A DNA stretch of 64,000 bases. It comes from Muraenolepis orangiensis (Eukaryota > Chordata > Actinopteri > Gadiformes > Muraenolepididae). The stretch covers positions 19,969,444 to 20,033,443 of the forward strand of contig CM051020.1 in NCBI GenBank assembly GCA_027704905.1, given 5' to 3'. Every line of letters begins with the position of its first letter. The first letter of the stretch is position 1. The notes below the pieces were generated by a model. It was not told the origin of the DNA, searched no databases, and saw nothing but the letters and a program-made list of their open reading frames with translations. The position numbers and the translations under genes were made by a program. Positions 1 to 45,049 of this stretch are shown one piece after another.

Positions 1-620
1 ACAGGACAAGAAAGCCATCCAGAGGGTCGTGAGGACGGCAGAGAAGATCATCGGGTGTGCACTTCCATGCACTGAGGAGATCTTCAGGACCAGATGTCGG
101 AAGAAGGCCATGTCCATCATAAAGGACTGCAACCACCCTGGGCACCATCTCTTCTCCCCCTACCGTCTGGACGACGGTTGCACAGCATCCGTACGAGGAC
201 CACCAGGTTTAAGGATAGTTTTTATGCACAGGCAGTGACCTACTGAGCTGCTAGGAGTGCTGCCGCCTTCACTTTCATAACATAGTCATTAACATTACAC
301 TTACATACTTTGCTGGACTCTCTGGACTCATCACAGTTACTGCACTGTACTGCACTGTATTCACCATGCTGCTGCACTACTGGCACTTTAAATGTTTTTG
401 AAACATTTTTGTAAAAAAAACATTAAAAAACATTTAAAAAAAAACATGTACATATCATTTAAGTCACTTTGTTGCTCTTTTTTTGTTTATTTTATTGTAT
501 ATACAATTTTTATTTTATGGTGTTGTTTTTAAGATGTATACTGCAGGAGGGAATGGGGAGTAAGCGTTCCTATGGACTTGTTACAAATGGCAAATAAAAA
601 TCTTGTAACAATTTTTGATA
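1..620 (+). mobile_element. LINE 3' end (RT C-terminus and 3' UTR)
   Basis: The first 240 bases translate to a reverse-transcriptase C-terminal segment (KKAIQRVVRTAEKIIG, then RCRKKAMSIIKDCNHPGH) common in fish L2-like non-LTR retrotransposons. It is followed by a 3' UTR ending near AATAAAAATCTTG at about 595-605. The same 3' UTR recurs at 11,980-12,200 (+), 50,285-50,640 (-) and in part at 56,400-56,560 (-), which defines one family. The copy is 5'-cut by the window edge. Bases 621-1,132 hold AT-rich sequence with no exon or repeat recognised. Confidence 0.8.
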
Positions 621-1132
621 AAAGCTTGCAGATGATTTATTCTTATTGGTATTTTCTTTTTTTAAATTATTATTATTATTATACATAAGGGAAGTTTGGG
701 GGTCCCCTGCTGGATCTCCGCAAAATAAAGGGTCTGATTATGTATTTAATGTAACTATACCCTGCTGTATGTGTGTGTGATTCTTTAGTTTTCTAAGACC
801 ATGTTGTGGGGGGGGATGCTGGGTGGGTTTTCGGGCTAATTTCAAAAAGCTTTGGCCCATTGTGTTGCACTCTTAAAAACAACACAATATATATACAAAA
901 CATAAATAAATAAATAAATAAAGAGTTAATGTTGTGCAACATAGAAAAAATAAAGTTAGTTATGTTATAATTTTTAACATCCTGCCTCAATAATTATTTC
1001 CTTTCCTTCTCTCAACATTCTTCCAAAGTCATTTGAAGCAGGCCTGACACACCTGAGCTGACAGGTGACACTTTGAGTGGAGCGTGGATGAGAGTTAAAG
1101 TAGCACTCCTAAGCTTGGCTGTATTTAAGTAC

Positions 1133-34501
<33,369 letters not shown>

Positions 34502-34607
34502 GCTCCTGTATCCTGACACAGTGTTCCTGAGCAAGGGTTCTGGGGACCAGAGGTTACAAAGACCAGCATCACCAGATACAGCCCAATCACGAATACAAGT
34601 GCATATT

Positions 34608-34626
34608 GTGTTATATACTTTATATT
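34608..34626 (-). promoter_or_regulatory. possible TATA-like element of sspo
   Basis: On the minus strand an AT-rich stretch containing TATAAAG and TATATAA lies about 110-125 bp upstream of the sspo start codon. That would leave a 5' UTR of roughly 80-95 nt. This rests on sequence resemblance only; no initiator or transcript evidence is available, and AT-rich matches are common here. Confidence 0.3.
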
Positions 34627-34639
34627 GTCTCATCCTTAA

Positions 34640-35180
34640 GATAAACGTTTGAGCTGCTTATGAATTAAGAGATTCAGCATTCAACATATTGCCTTCCAGT
34701 TACGTTAATGACCCCTCTAATTCAAAATGTGTTTGGGAGGAAGAGACGCTATGGTGGTCTGACCCCCGGGGTAAAATGGGCCCACTTACCTTTAAAGTGA
34801 TTTTGAGATAATCTTTTTGAGAAGATCTTAAGAGTGAAGTAAATCCTTGTCTGGTTGTCAGTCTGGACCTTTCTTACGTAGCTTTATTCCTCTTTCTTCT
34901 TTTTTTCCTCTCCAGATCCAGTATAATCCTGCCCTCAAGTGATGTGTTTGTCTTATGAGGGGACAAGGTGCCCCCTTTACACAGTTTTAAATGTAGAGGA
35001 TGACTCCTGACACGCACCGTGCCATCTGAGGCCACTGTCATTGGCTATAGGTGGCCGGGTCACAGCTGGGGGAGCACACATTGGTCACCGTTCCTATGAC
35101 GGACGCATGCACTGCCTCGCCCAATCAAACAGTACACAACACTGTAGGTAAGGAGGCCGTAGACGGGGTGTTAGAGGGCA
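34640..35180. other. sspo-aoc1 intergenic region, unassigned part
   Basis: Bases 34,640-35,180 and 35,360-36,540 show no recognisable gene. They must contain the sspo promoter and may hold the untranslated aoc1 exon(s). Pyrimidine-AG sites (for example CCTCTCCAG near 34,915) are seen but cannot be assigned. Confidence 0.4.
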
Positions 35181-35181
35181 G

Positions 35182-35183
35182 TG

Positions 35184-35214
<31 letters not shown>

Positions 35215-35239
35215 CCAGAGAGAGAGAGAGAGAGAGAGA

Positions 35240-35329
<90 letters not shown>

Positions 35330-35358
35330 TGAGAGAGAGAGAGAGAGAGAGAGAGATA
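35182..35358. repeat. (GA)n microsatellite
   Basis: About 175 bp of GA with few interruptions, between sspo and aoc1. Reading frames of SL or RE repeats here are artefacts. Confidence 0.96.
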
Positions 35359-36539
35359 ATGTGTGTGCCTAACACCCACGATGAAGAGGTGTTTGTCAGA
35401 GCCTAATCCCATAAGGAGAAACGTTCCAGGAAAGGTAGCGGGGGCGTTTATTCAATGAAGCAAGTCAATAGACATGGGGCTTGGAGGCTTTCACACTCGC
35501 CAATATCCAACATTTGACCCCCTGACCCCCAGAAAAGGAAGCTCACACACAGCTGCCACCACAGTACATCTTGGCGTGAGCTCAGGCCTCACTGGGAAAC
35601 AGTCGTCACTGTCTTCGCACGGGTCTGTATGAGTCTATACATATAGTCTGAGGTTTAAGAAATATCTGCTCGGTTCTCGGTGTGAGTCGGGAAATGATTC
35701 CATTGTTATGTTACTGAGTCATAGTCATCCTGCTTCCTTCAACACCTCTTAGCTTAGGGTTTAGCTTAGGGTTCAGTGATGTTTGTTGTGATTCCAATGA
35801 CCAAGGGCATTCAGCCCTCAAAGGTTTTAGCTCATCTGTAGCTGAGAAAACATGCCTTTTGAGTTTAGCAAAAAAGCCAGGGCACCATCGAGTAATAACA
35901 TATTTGATCCACCTACCAGCAATTCCACAGCTTGTCAGATGCAGGTGGATAGTCATATTTAACATAGTAGTAGTGGTAGTATTAGCACCAGTAATTGTGG
36001 CCTAGTTATGATTAAAGACAGACACATAAGCTAGATTGATGTGTCTCTGATTGTTTCTGGGCTATTAGACATGTATGCAGCATTAATGGTTTCGAGAAAT
36101 ATTCCATTCACATTCAATGAGTCCTTGCTTGCTCCCAATACTGTTTCTACTTCCGCTCCTACCGTGGGAATTACAGAAGATCACAAACACCACAGTGCCC
36201 CCGAATGCCCTTATAAAACTACTCTCCCGCTCTGCGACTGACTCAGACCATAAAGGTTGACTGCATGTGTCCTTTACCTCTAGCACCCGGTAGAAAAAAT
36301 ACACATCTTGAATCTTCTTCCTACCCCCAGACCTCAACCATTGGACAGTAAACATTTCTCTCAACTACTTCCACCTTTTCAGCAGCCTTCTGTTCAGCAA
36401 ACTCCTGGTGGCACAACTAACCGGTTATGTTTTCTGTTCATTGTCTGTTCCTCAGCACTAACAAAGCCTCTACCGGGAGAGGTGGACAAAGGCCAAAGAG
36501 AAGGCCACATGGTGAGCAACCTGTGCTTGCACAAGCTCT

Positions 36540-36690
36540 GGCCAACTCTGCTTCTATTCTGGTGGCACAAGGTACGCAAAAGACCATGGAGCGTCCTATT
36601 AAAACGCTCACACTGTGCATTTCTCTGAGGATGGTGTGTGTTGTGTATTTGTACTCCTCTTGTGAGGAATGAGGCAATTATGTCACTTTC
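36540..36690 (-). mobile_element. Ty3/Gypsy-type integrase fragment
   Basis: The minus strand encodes a short piece, HHPQRNAQCERFNRTLHGLL, the conserved end of the integrase catalytic core with its glutamate (the E in CERFNRTL). The frame is lost on both sides and no LTRs were found. It is a decayed LTR-retrotransposon remnant. Confidence 0.7.
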
Positions 36691-37001
36691 AAGAGGTACA
36701 CACACACACAAACATATATAGACACACAAACACATACTGAATATAGACACACACACACACACACATATATATAAAAGATAAAAAAAAGATAATATTTGAC
36801 TTATATTGTCATTAATAACAAAACACTCCCAAGGAACAATTATCTAAAGAAAGCATCTGTGATCTCATCATATTTACGACATTTTGGCCAATCATTTGCT
36901 TTATCTGCAAAGTAGGAGGGGAAATTCCACCTGTAACACTTTTGTCCCAGCGAAGAAAGGAAATATTGCTGAACTAGGTTGCAGCTGTATTGAGAATATC
37001 C

Positions 37002-37230
37002 AGCTTGTTTCAGATCCGGCTGGAAGCAAGAGGACACTTCCAGCTCATTTCAGACAGAGCTTGAAGCAAGAGGACACTTCCAGCTCATTTCAAACAGAGC
37101 TTGAAGCAAGAGGACACTTCCAGCTCATTTCAAACAGAGCTTGAAGCAAGAGGACACTTTAAGCTGATTTCAAACTGGGATTTAAGCAAGAGGACACTTC
37201 CAGCTCGTTTCAGACTGGGCTTTAAGCCCA
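37002..37230. repeat. 40-bp minisatellite, about 5.5 copies
   Basis: Unit AGCTCATTTCAAACAGAGCT plus TGAAGCAAGAGGACACTTCC. Outer copies are diverged (GATCCGGCTGG, ACTGGGATTTA). It lies in the sspo-aoc1 intergenic region. Confidence 0.95.
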
Positions 37231-37649
37231 AAGATTTTGAAGTGCATTCCACAGGTACAGTGGCTTCATTTTGTGATCAGATTGAAAAATGTTGCGTTCT
37301 GTTTGTTCGTTGCATATATGCTGTTATATAAGCATGTGATGCAAATATAAAACCAACCATTATAATGGTGGAAACATTGCTAGTGCATTACCTGTCTTAC
37401 GCATGACACATGTGTCATGTAAAATGAATGTTGTTAATTCCTGAATATGATGGGAAGCTGACATATTAGTGAGAAGAGTTTCATAGATTAAATATGACAA
37501 TTTCAAAAAACTCAAGATGCCAAAGTAGCTGGAGATTATGTTAAATGACTCAAAAACCAGGAAATAAAAAAATAAAGAAATTGCTTTGGATTACATGTTT
37601 GTAACATGTGTGTTACATGTATATATGACCATTAGAAATATATCCAAGT

Positions 37650-38290
37650 TGGGAGGGAGTCCTTATCCCAAGTGAAGGAGTTCAAGTATCTCGGGGTCTT
37701 GTTCTCGAGTGAGGGGAGGATGGAGCGTGAGATTGACCGGAGAATAGGTGCAGCGGGAGTGGTATTGAGTGCACTTTGGCGCACCGTTGTAACCAAAAGA
37801 GAGCTGATCCAGAAGGCAAAGCTCTCGATCTACCGATCAGTCTTCGTTCCTACCCTCACCTATGGTCATGAACAATGGGTAATCGAGATTGTGAATACAA
37901 GCGGCCAAAATGAGTTTCCTCAGGAGGGTGGCTGGTATCTCCCTGAGGGATAGGGTGAGAAGCTCAGTCACTCGTGAGAGACTCGGAGTAGAGCCGCTGC
38001 TCCTTCGCGTAGAAAGGAGCCAGTTGAGGTGGTTCGGGCATCTAGTAAGGATGCTTCCTGGTCACCTCCCGAGGGAGGTTTTCCAGGCACATCCAACTGG
38101 GAAGAGACCACAGGGCAGACCAAGGTACAGATGGGGTGATTACATCTCCACACTGGCCTGGGAACACCTTGGGATCCCCCAGTCAGAGCTAGTCAATGTT
38201 GCCAGGGAGAGGGAAGTTTGGAGACCCCTGCTGAAGCTGCTACCTCCGCGACCCGATTACGGATAAGCGGGAGAAGATGGATGGATGAAT
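37650..38290 (+). mobile_element. non-LTR retrotransposon RT C-terminal fragment
   Basis: Two overlapping frames: the first reads KEFKYLGVLFSSEGRMER and KAKLSIYRSVFVPTLTYGHE, the second FLRRVAGISLRDRVRSSVT, LRWFGHLVRMLPGHLPRE and PRYRWGDYISTLAWE. A frameshift and small deletion separate them near 37,890-37,910. It ends in an ATGG-type tail (GGATGGATGAATG). It lies 170 bp upstream of the aoc1 start exon. Confidence 0.85.
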
Positions 38291-38439
38291 GTATCTTCAA
38301 TCAATTCAATGTTTTATTCATACATGTTTGGATTGCTTACGTTATTTGTCCACAGTAACCCTTATCTTTTGGAAATCAAATTAAAAGTAACGACAATGAA
38401 GAAATGTGTACATGTATGTAGAAATTAAATGTTAAGCTT

Positions 38440-38468
38440 TTTATCTTTTTTTGATTTCAGCAAAAAAT
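38440..38468 (+). promoter_or_regulatory. splice acceptor before aoc1 start codon (5' UTR intron)
   Basis: A pyrimidine-rich tract ending TTGATTTCAG immediately precedes CAAAAAAT-ATG. This shows the start codon lies in an internal exon. The upstream non-coding exon and promoter could not be located within 34.5-38.4 kb. Confidence 0.7.
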
Positions 38469-41400
38469 ATGAGGGTTTTCAATCTCCTACTGCTCATGCT
38501 GGTGGGCTGTGGTGCAGCAAGATTCAGAAGGTCAAGAGGACGAGAATGGGCTCATCATGGTGCCTCAATGTTTGCAGACCTCTCTGTGCGTGAGCTAAAG
38601 TCTGTCCGTGGCTACCTTCACAAACTACCAGAGTTGGGATTGACTGATGCCCGTAGCAAGACTCTGAAAAAGAACAACATCTTTCTGATTGAGCTTCACC
38701 TACCAAGGAAACATGAAGCCCTAAAATCCCTTGACCGAGGGCAGGCAAAACCTTCCCGGGAGGCACGTGTTGTGGTCATATTTGGGAACCAGGCCAAGCC
38801 TAACGTCACTGAATACATTGTAGGGCCCCTACCATTCCCCAAAATACACAGAGTCAAGACCTTCAAGAAGGACAAGCTCATCCCATTTGCGTCCCGTCCC
38901 GTGACTATTTCAGAGTATGCACATCTAAGACAAATGCTGGGCAAGATCTCAACCAAGGCTCATAAGCTCCTGTTTGAGACGTCAGGAGGGTTTTCTTTCA
39001 CAAACTGTAGTAACCGCTGCCTGACATTCACAGATATTGGCCCCCGTGGACTCACTGCAGGTGACAGGAGAAGCTGGATAATGCTCCAAAAAAAAGTGGA
39101 GGGCTATTTCATGCACCCTATTGGATTTGAGGTTCTGATTAACCACCGCAACCTAGATCCCAAAAAGTGGGCTGTTGAGAAGGTGTGGTACAATGGCCAG
39201 TACTTTGACAGCTTGGAGGAGCTGGTGAGAAAATATGACAATGGAGAATTAGAGAAAGTCCAGCTACCTGAGCATGATGACAAAGACCTCTTCTCCACCT
39301 ACATACCCCGTGGCCAGAGCAACTCAGCCACAGACATCCATGGGCCCAAGTTTGTCCAGCCACAAGGACCTCGCTATCACATTGACGGCAACTTCATAGA
39401 ATATTCAGGATGGTCTTTTGCATATCGCATGCGTTCATCGGCAGGGCTTCAGATCTTTGACCTTCGTTTCAATGGAGAACGGATTGCATATGAGATTTCA
39501 CTTCAAGAGGCTATTGCCTTCTATGCTGGAGATACACCAGTTGCCATGCAAACCAAGTTCATCGATTCTGGTTGGGCAATGGGTACATCGACATACGAAC
39601 TAGCGCCTGGGATCGACTGTCCCGAAATCGCCACCTTTGTAGACCTGTACCACTACTATGACACAGACAACCCTGTGCGCTTCAAAAATGCATTGTGCAT
39701 TTTTGAGTTAAATACAGGGATTCCACTCAGAAGGCATTTCAATACAAACTATATGGGGGGATACAACTTCTATGGAGGCCTAGAAAATACAGTGCTGGTG
39801 GTGAGGACCACCTCAACAGTTTACAACTATGATTATATCTGGGACTTCATGTTCTACCAAAACGGAGTGATGGAGTCCAAGGTCAGCGCCACTGGATACA
39901 TCCATGCTACTTTCTTTACACCAAATGGACTTAACTATGGAACCAAGGTTTATAACCACGTGCTTGGCAACCTGCATACACACTTGCTCCATTATAAAGT
40001 GGACCTCGATGTTTCTGGTAGGTAGTAGTAACATTGCACATTTGTCATATAGTTTAGTCAAAGGCATTTAATGCATGTATTACATACAGAGTACATTTTA
40101 GTTACACAAAATGTACTCTCAAATGTACTTTCAAAGATCTTTAAAAAATATGTCAATGGGCTCACAGATAAGGCAGCCAACTGGACTTTAGTCACAGCAT
40201 GTGTCTGCCCAGCCCAGATCAACTGAACCATGCTGTGTAAAGTCAATGATCTATCTCAGCTTCTCATGCCCATGTTTTCTCTTCACTTCACATGATGTGA
40301 AATCATATGGAATGAGGAGAATTACAGCAATGGTTCAATTTTGTGAAAATGGAATCAATTACATTTTAGAAATCGGATCTTAAAATATATACATATTTTT
40401 GATAAAAGAGAAATGGCATGTTTGAAAAGGTTGTAAACGTCATGTTTAACATTTGTTTGTTTTGTGTGATGAAGGACGGGAGAACAGCTTTGAGTCAATT
40501 GACCTCAAGTATGTCAATTTCACCAATCCCTGGAGCCCCAAGGATAGGGTGGTCCAACCCAAACTCCACAGGACGCAGCACCCAACTGAGCGCTCCGCCG
40601 CTTTCCGCTTTGGCAAAAAGATGCCCCGCTACTTCCACTTTTACAACCCCAACGAGAAAAACAAATGGGGCCACCAGAAGGGATACCGCATCCAGTTCAA
40701 CTCTCACGCCCACAGCGTACTGCCCAGAAGTGTGAAGGAGGAGAGGGGTATTACTTGGTCCCGGTAATTCAATTCATCAAATTATACAAAATGCAGCATG
40801 AATAATGGTCACAAAACAATTTATAAAATGGGTCTGTGTGTGTGTATGTGGGTCGGTTGGGGGGTACATTTTATTAATTTTGTTCCTATTGGTAGTAATA
40901 ATTAACAAATGACTTGGGCATCTTCAGGTACCCTCTGGCTGTGACTCGGCATAAGGACAGCGAGGCCAGCAGCACCAGTATCTACAACCAGAACGAACCC
41001 TGGGACCCTGTCGTGACCTTTGAGGATTACATCCGTGACAATGAGACAATTGACAACCAGGTGCACACGTGTTCACTACCCTCTACTACACCATCTCTTG
41101 CATTGTTCAGATGTTGTAGTTGCAGATACGAGGCAAACAATATACAAATCACCATCATTACGTTAAAAAACAAATGATATGATGGAATACAGCCAATATA
41201 AGGGACTGTTTGGGAGTGGGAATGTTTTTTGGAAGACCTAAAGTGCCGCACTCAACAATAACAACTCATGATATTGCACTTTAAACCCACAAATTAAGTG
41301 TAGTGGCGGGTGTGTAACATATGGTGCTCTTTCTCATGTGCAGGACCTGGTGGCGTGGGTGACGGTGGGGTTCCTACACATACCTCACTCTGAGGATATT

Positions 41401-41613
41401 CCAAACACCGCCACACCTGGGAACTCGGTGGGCTTCTTCCTGCGCCCGTTCAACTTCTTCGACGAGGACCCCTCTCTGGCGTCCAAGAGCACCGTCATCG
41501 TTCGCCAGGACAAGGCGGGAAAGGCTGTCATTCAGAGGTGGACGCCGGCCGTGGTCGGACACTGTGTGTCAAACCAGCCGTTCTCATTCAACGGCACGTA
41601 TGCAGAGGTTTGA
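38469..41613 (+). CDS. aoc1: copper amine oxidase (diamine oxidase), complete
   Basis: Secreted copper/topaquinone oxidase that deaminates diamines such as histamine and putrescine, giving aldehyde, ammonia and hydrogen peroxide (family knowledge). Coding exons are 38469-40017, 40475-40763, 40928-41060 and 41344-41613, giving 746 residues; human AOC1 is about 750. A cleavable signal peptide (MRVFNLLLLMLVGCGAA) and no anchor favour AOC1 over membrane-bound AOC2/3. In TVYNYDYIWD, Tyr454 is the topaquinone precursor. Asp366 (FIDSGW) is the expected catalytic base. The copper ligands are His503 and His505 (NLHTHLLHY) and His672 (HIPHSED). N-glycosylation sequons include NVT, NCS, NFT, NET and NGT. 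Phases are 1, 2 and 0 with consistent GT/AG sites. The ATG lies 8 nt after a splice acceptor (38459-38460), so at least one untranslated 5' exon lies upstream. Confidence 0.93.
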
Positions 41614-41910
41614 AGAGGTTGTTATGCCGGACAGCTGAGCAAACAGACACATATTTTTAATGTATGCACTAGAATATTAAACTGATTATATTGTGTTCTA
41701 TCATATATATCATCGATTTCAATCAATATCATGTATGTTCACAACATTGCATTTACTTTGGACAGCATAGTAATTAATTAATTAATCACAGTAAAAAAAC
41801 TAAAATATATATATATTTAGTTCACAGCAAATGTACAAGCAGGACACATCAGTGGTGTACATAGAATGAATGAGATGTTCTTCTTTTTATGCAATGATGC
41901 ACAGCCATTT

Positions 41911-41959
41911 AATAAAGTGAAATATTAATGTCAATGCAATACCTTTTTTGCTAAATAAA
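41911..41959 (+). terminator. candidate aoc1 polyadenylation signals
   Basis: Two AATAAA hexamers at 41911-41916 and 41954-41959 lie 298 and 341 nt after the aoc1 stop codon. They are the first canonical signals downstream and would give a 3' UTR of roughly 0.3-0.37 kb. Usage cannot be judged from sequence. Confidence 0.5.
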
Positions 41960-44190
41960 GCAGGCCTAAATCCCTCCAAGGTCTTTGTATGAAATACGGC
42001 TAGTATTTAAGACCACTTTGTGCATACAGGAGACAACAGACCTGATCTCACCACATTTGACCAGGCTAGGTCAACGGTGAGCTCCCTAATCAAATCCCTG
42101 GTGGGGTCTCCATGGCTATGGTTTAGCTGCTGGAGCATCCAGGATCCAGGATGCAGAGTATCTGTTCCCTAAGTGGGGGAAAAAAGGCCTGGCTCCCAGC
42201 GCACTCCACTCGTCTCTCACAGCAGGGGTCTTTAGCTGCAAGGACAACTGAGCAAACAGCCTGATTCCGGATCCTTCCCCGCAAACACTCCAGGATACCA
42301 CCTGGCTGCAGCGTCGCCCATAGCAACCCTCACTTCACATCACATTGTTTACAGAATGGATGGGAGAGGGACACATTGGCTGTTATGTGTACAGAAGCCT
42401 AAAATAGTATGGCTCACCAAAGTCAATGGTTTTTATTCGATTTGGGATTGGATATATGTGTATGCATATGTGTATGCATTTTCAAGTAGCCTAAGGCTGT
42501 ATCAACTCAACTGTATTTGTTTGCAGTGGTGTATAGCTTCTCTGTTGTTCCTTTTTACAAGATATGTTTGTACCAAAAAAGGGATTTGAACAAATGTCGT
42601 CAGGAATTTCACCTCATCTCAAAGCCACTTTTAAAAGTGTGTACAGACTTTTTTTACAGATGGTGAAACGAGGGCTCGCACAAGAGCCCTATGCAGGCGG
42701 CAGAGATCTAGTGTTAGAGTAGGGGGACAACAAAGCAACGTGAAACCATTCCTCAGGGGGTAACAGCATTCCAGTAGCAATTACCATGGCAATGACGGAC
42801 TTGGCGTCATAACACACAAACCACAGCCAAACGCAACCAAACCTATTGTGAATGGAGTGTCCCAAAGTGATTTCCTTTCCCACACCTTTGACGGAAAATT
42901 AAGTATTGCACTTTATTGTATTCCAAAAATTTTCATATGATGAATCTGCTCTTAAAATGGATACATATGATATTGTATGTTTCTTAGAATTCATCCATTC
43001 TATATTTTAAATATGAATACTATACATGTATTTACTAAGTATGTGGAACAGAAGTTTGTTTTGTATGAAGTACCTACAGCAAATCAATAGCTCCAAATAA
43101 CAATAATACGGTGAAAGGTTGGCGACTTCTAGCATTTCACCTTATTTGGCACTGATGATATGTCAGTTTAGAAAACAAATATCTCTGTGATGTGTTTTCT
43201 TACCTAGGCAAAGTCAGCACTGATTTCACCATGGCTTTTGGTCGCCACCTGGTGGCTTCTTCAACACTGTAATATACATCTCCATCTGCAGAGCAGGAGG
43301 ACCCAGTTTTAGGAGCTCAGCTTTAGGACCCTAGTTCTTCTTGGTTTACTGGCAGAGAATGTTCAGAATTGACTCAGGTAGTACTAGCACAAGCACTAGT
43401 ACAAGATTACGTCGGGTACCTTTGGATAGCTCGGGACACTTTGATTGACACTCATGATAAAAACATTGAGCTGTGCCGGTGGAACGTTGCATTAATTGAA
43501 GAGGTTGATGTAGAATAAGGTTCTCCGACTGTTAGCTAGTGGTATCTTACTGAAAGCTAGACTATTAGATTACTACTGAATGACTAGTAAATGCCAAATG
43601 TCTAATCCAACATATGGCCTACAAAGCAAAGCCTAAATGAAGAGACTGGCTGATAACACACATTGTGGGCTAAAAGGCAGTCAGCACAGCTTTGTGAGAC
43701 TTAACAAGCATTTACACCAAAGAGAGAAGGAGATAATGTAGCTTACAGAGCACAGCATGTTTTTATCATCTCTTGTAGATTAATGTGCTTTAAAGTGCTG
43801 GCTAGTATTAATTATCATAGTCACCAAACCAACCATAATATAACACACCAATTTGGCTTGAGTTGAATTTAATGAATATATAGGTTAACGTCAACAGGGA
43901 AAGGCTACGGTTATGATTTGGCCATCGTTATATAAGCAAAACGTTTGATGATTGTTTGTTTGTGGCTTATGGTTGGGTTTCCAAGGCCAGCAACATCAAC
44001 AGCATTAGCCTTTGTCAGGCTAACAGTTTATTTTTCAGCAAGCTATCATAAGCTAACTAAGCAGATGAATGTTTAAGGGCCTTTATGACTATCATAGTAA
44101 CCTACTCACACTGCGGCTAGTTCATGACACCAGAATTGTTTTTAACGTTAAACAAATAGAAATGTATTTGGTGAAGCTGTTGAAAAAACG
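41960..44190. other. intergenic, no gene recognised
   Basis: AT-rich sequence with only short open frames lacking family resemblance or supporting splice structure. No repeats of note. Confidence 0.5.
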
Positions 44191-44195
44191 AGGGT

Positions 44196-44430
44196 CCTTA
44201 ACCTAGAGTCCTAAACTAGAGTCCTAAACAGGGGTCCTAAACTAAAGTCCTAAACCAGGGTCCTAAACCAGGGTCCTAAACTAGAGTCCTAAACAGGGTC
44301 CTAAACCAGGGTCCTAAACTAGAGTCCTAAACGTGGTCCTAAACCAGGGTCCTAAACTAGAGTCCTAACTAGAGTCCTAAACGGGGGTCCTAAACCAGGG
44401 TCCTAAACTAGAGTCCTAAACGGGGGTCTT
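44196..44430. repeat. 13-15 bp minisatellite (GTCCTAAAC)
   Basis: About 17 copies of alternating units AGAGTCCTAAACT and CAGGGTCCTAAAC with indels. Confidence 0.93.
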
Positions 44431-44837
44431 AAAACTGGGACCAGCAGTCGTTTTAGCTATTTAATAACAATATATACTGTTATATTATGGAACTGTTAAA
44501 CACTATATATTTGTTAAATATATACTTTCAGGCCACCACATTCTAAACGCACATCGTCACACACTGTCGAAATGCTTGCCTCCTTACCGGAAGTAAGCGT
44601 GCCATGGTATGACGAACATCCGCAAAACCTTTGACGTTTTAAGAAGCAACAAAACACTGCTACGTTCAACTTTGTAACAACTTCATGCAATAATAGAACT
44701 TCCCTGCCGAGGGTCAGCAGCTTGGTTCCCGACTGCGTGTGATACGTCATATGTTTCTTTAGTTGAATACTACATTACATTCATTTACAACGTCAATTAC
44801 AACCGTATGTCTTAAATAAAATGTGCTGGATGAGAAT

Positions 44838-45012
44838 GGTAATGGAAGCGTTTTTATCCAAAGAGCTTTACAAGTCATGCACCCATTCATACACACATCC
44901 AACCACCCACAATAGGCAGGAGACAGCCAGCACGTCGGGAGCAGTTAGGGTTAGGGTGCCTTGCTCAAGGACACCTCGACAGCTTTTGCTAGGAGGAGGA
45001 GGAGGAGCCGGG
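44838..45012 (-). mobile_element. tRNA-derived SINE, 5'-truncated
   Basis: Minus-strand GGCTCCTCCTCCTCCTCCTA, TGTCGAGGTGTCCTTGAGC and AAAGCTCTTTGGATAAAAA; same family as 54,048-54,212. The A/B-box head is missing. Confidence 0.8.
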
Positions 45013-45049
45013 GAACAGACTCCCTGATGCAGAAGAAGGTTAGCAGCAT

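Noticed and set aside
36083..36364. Continuation of the Ty3/Gypsy element or a host exon
   Set aside because: The open frame shows no integrase, protease or reverse-transcriptase motif and no splice-phase support.
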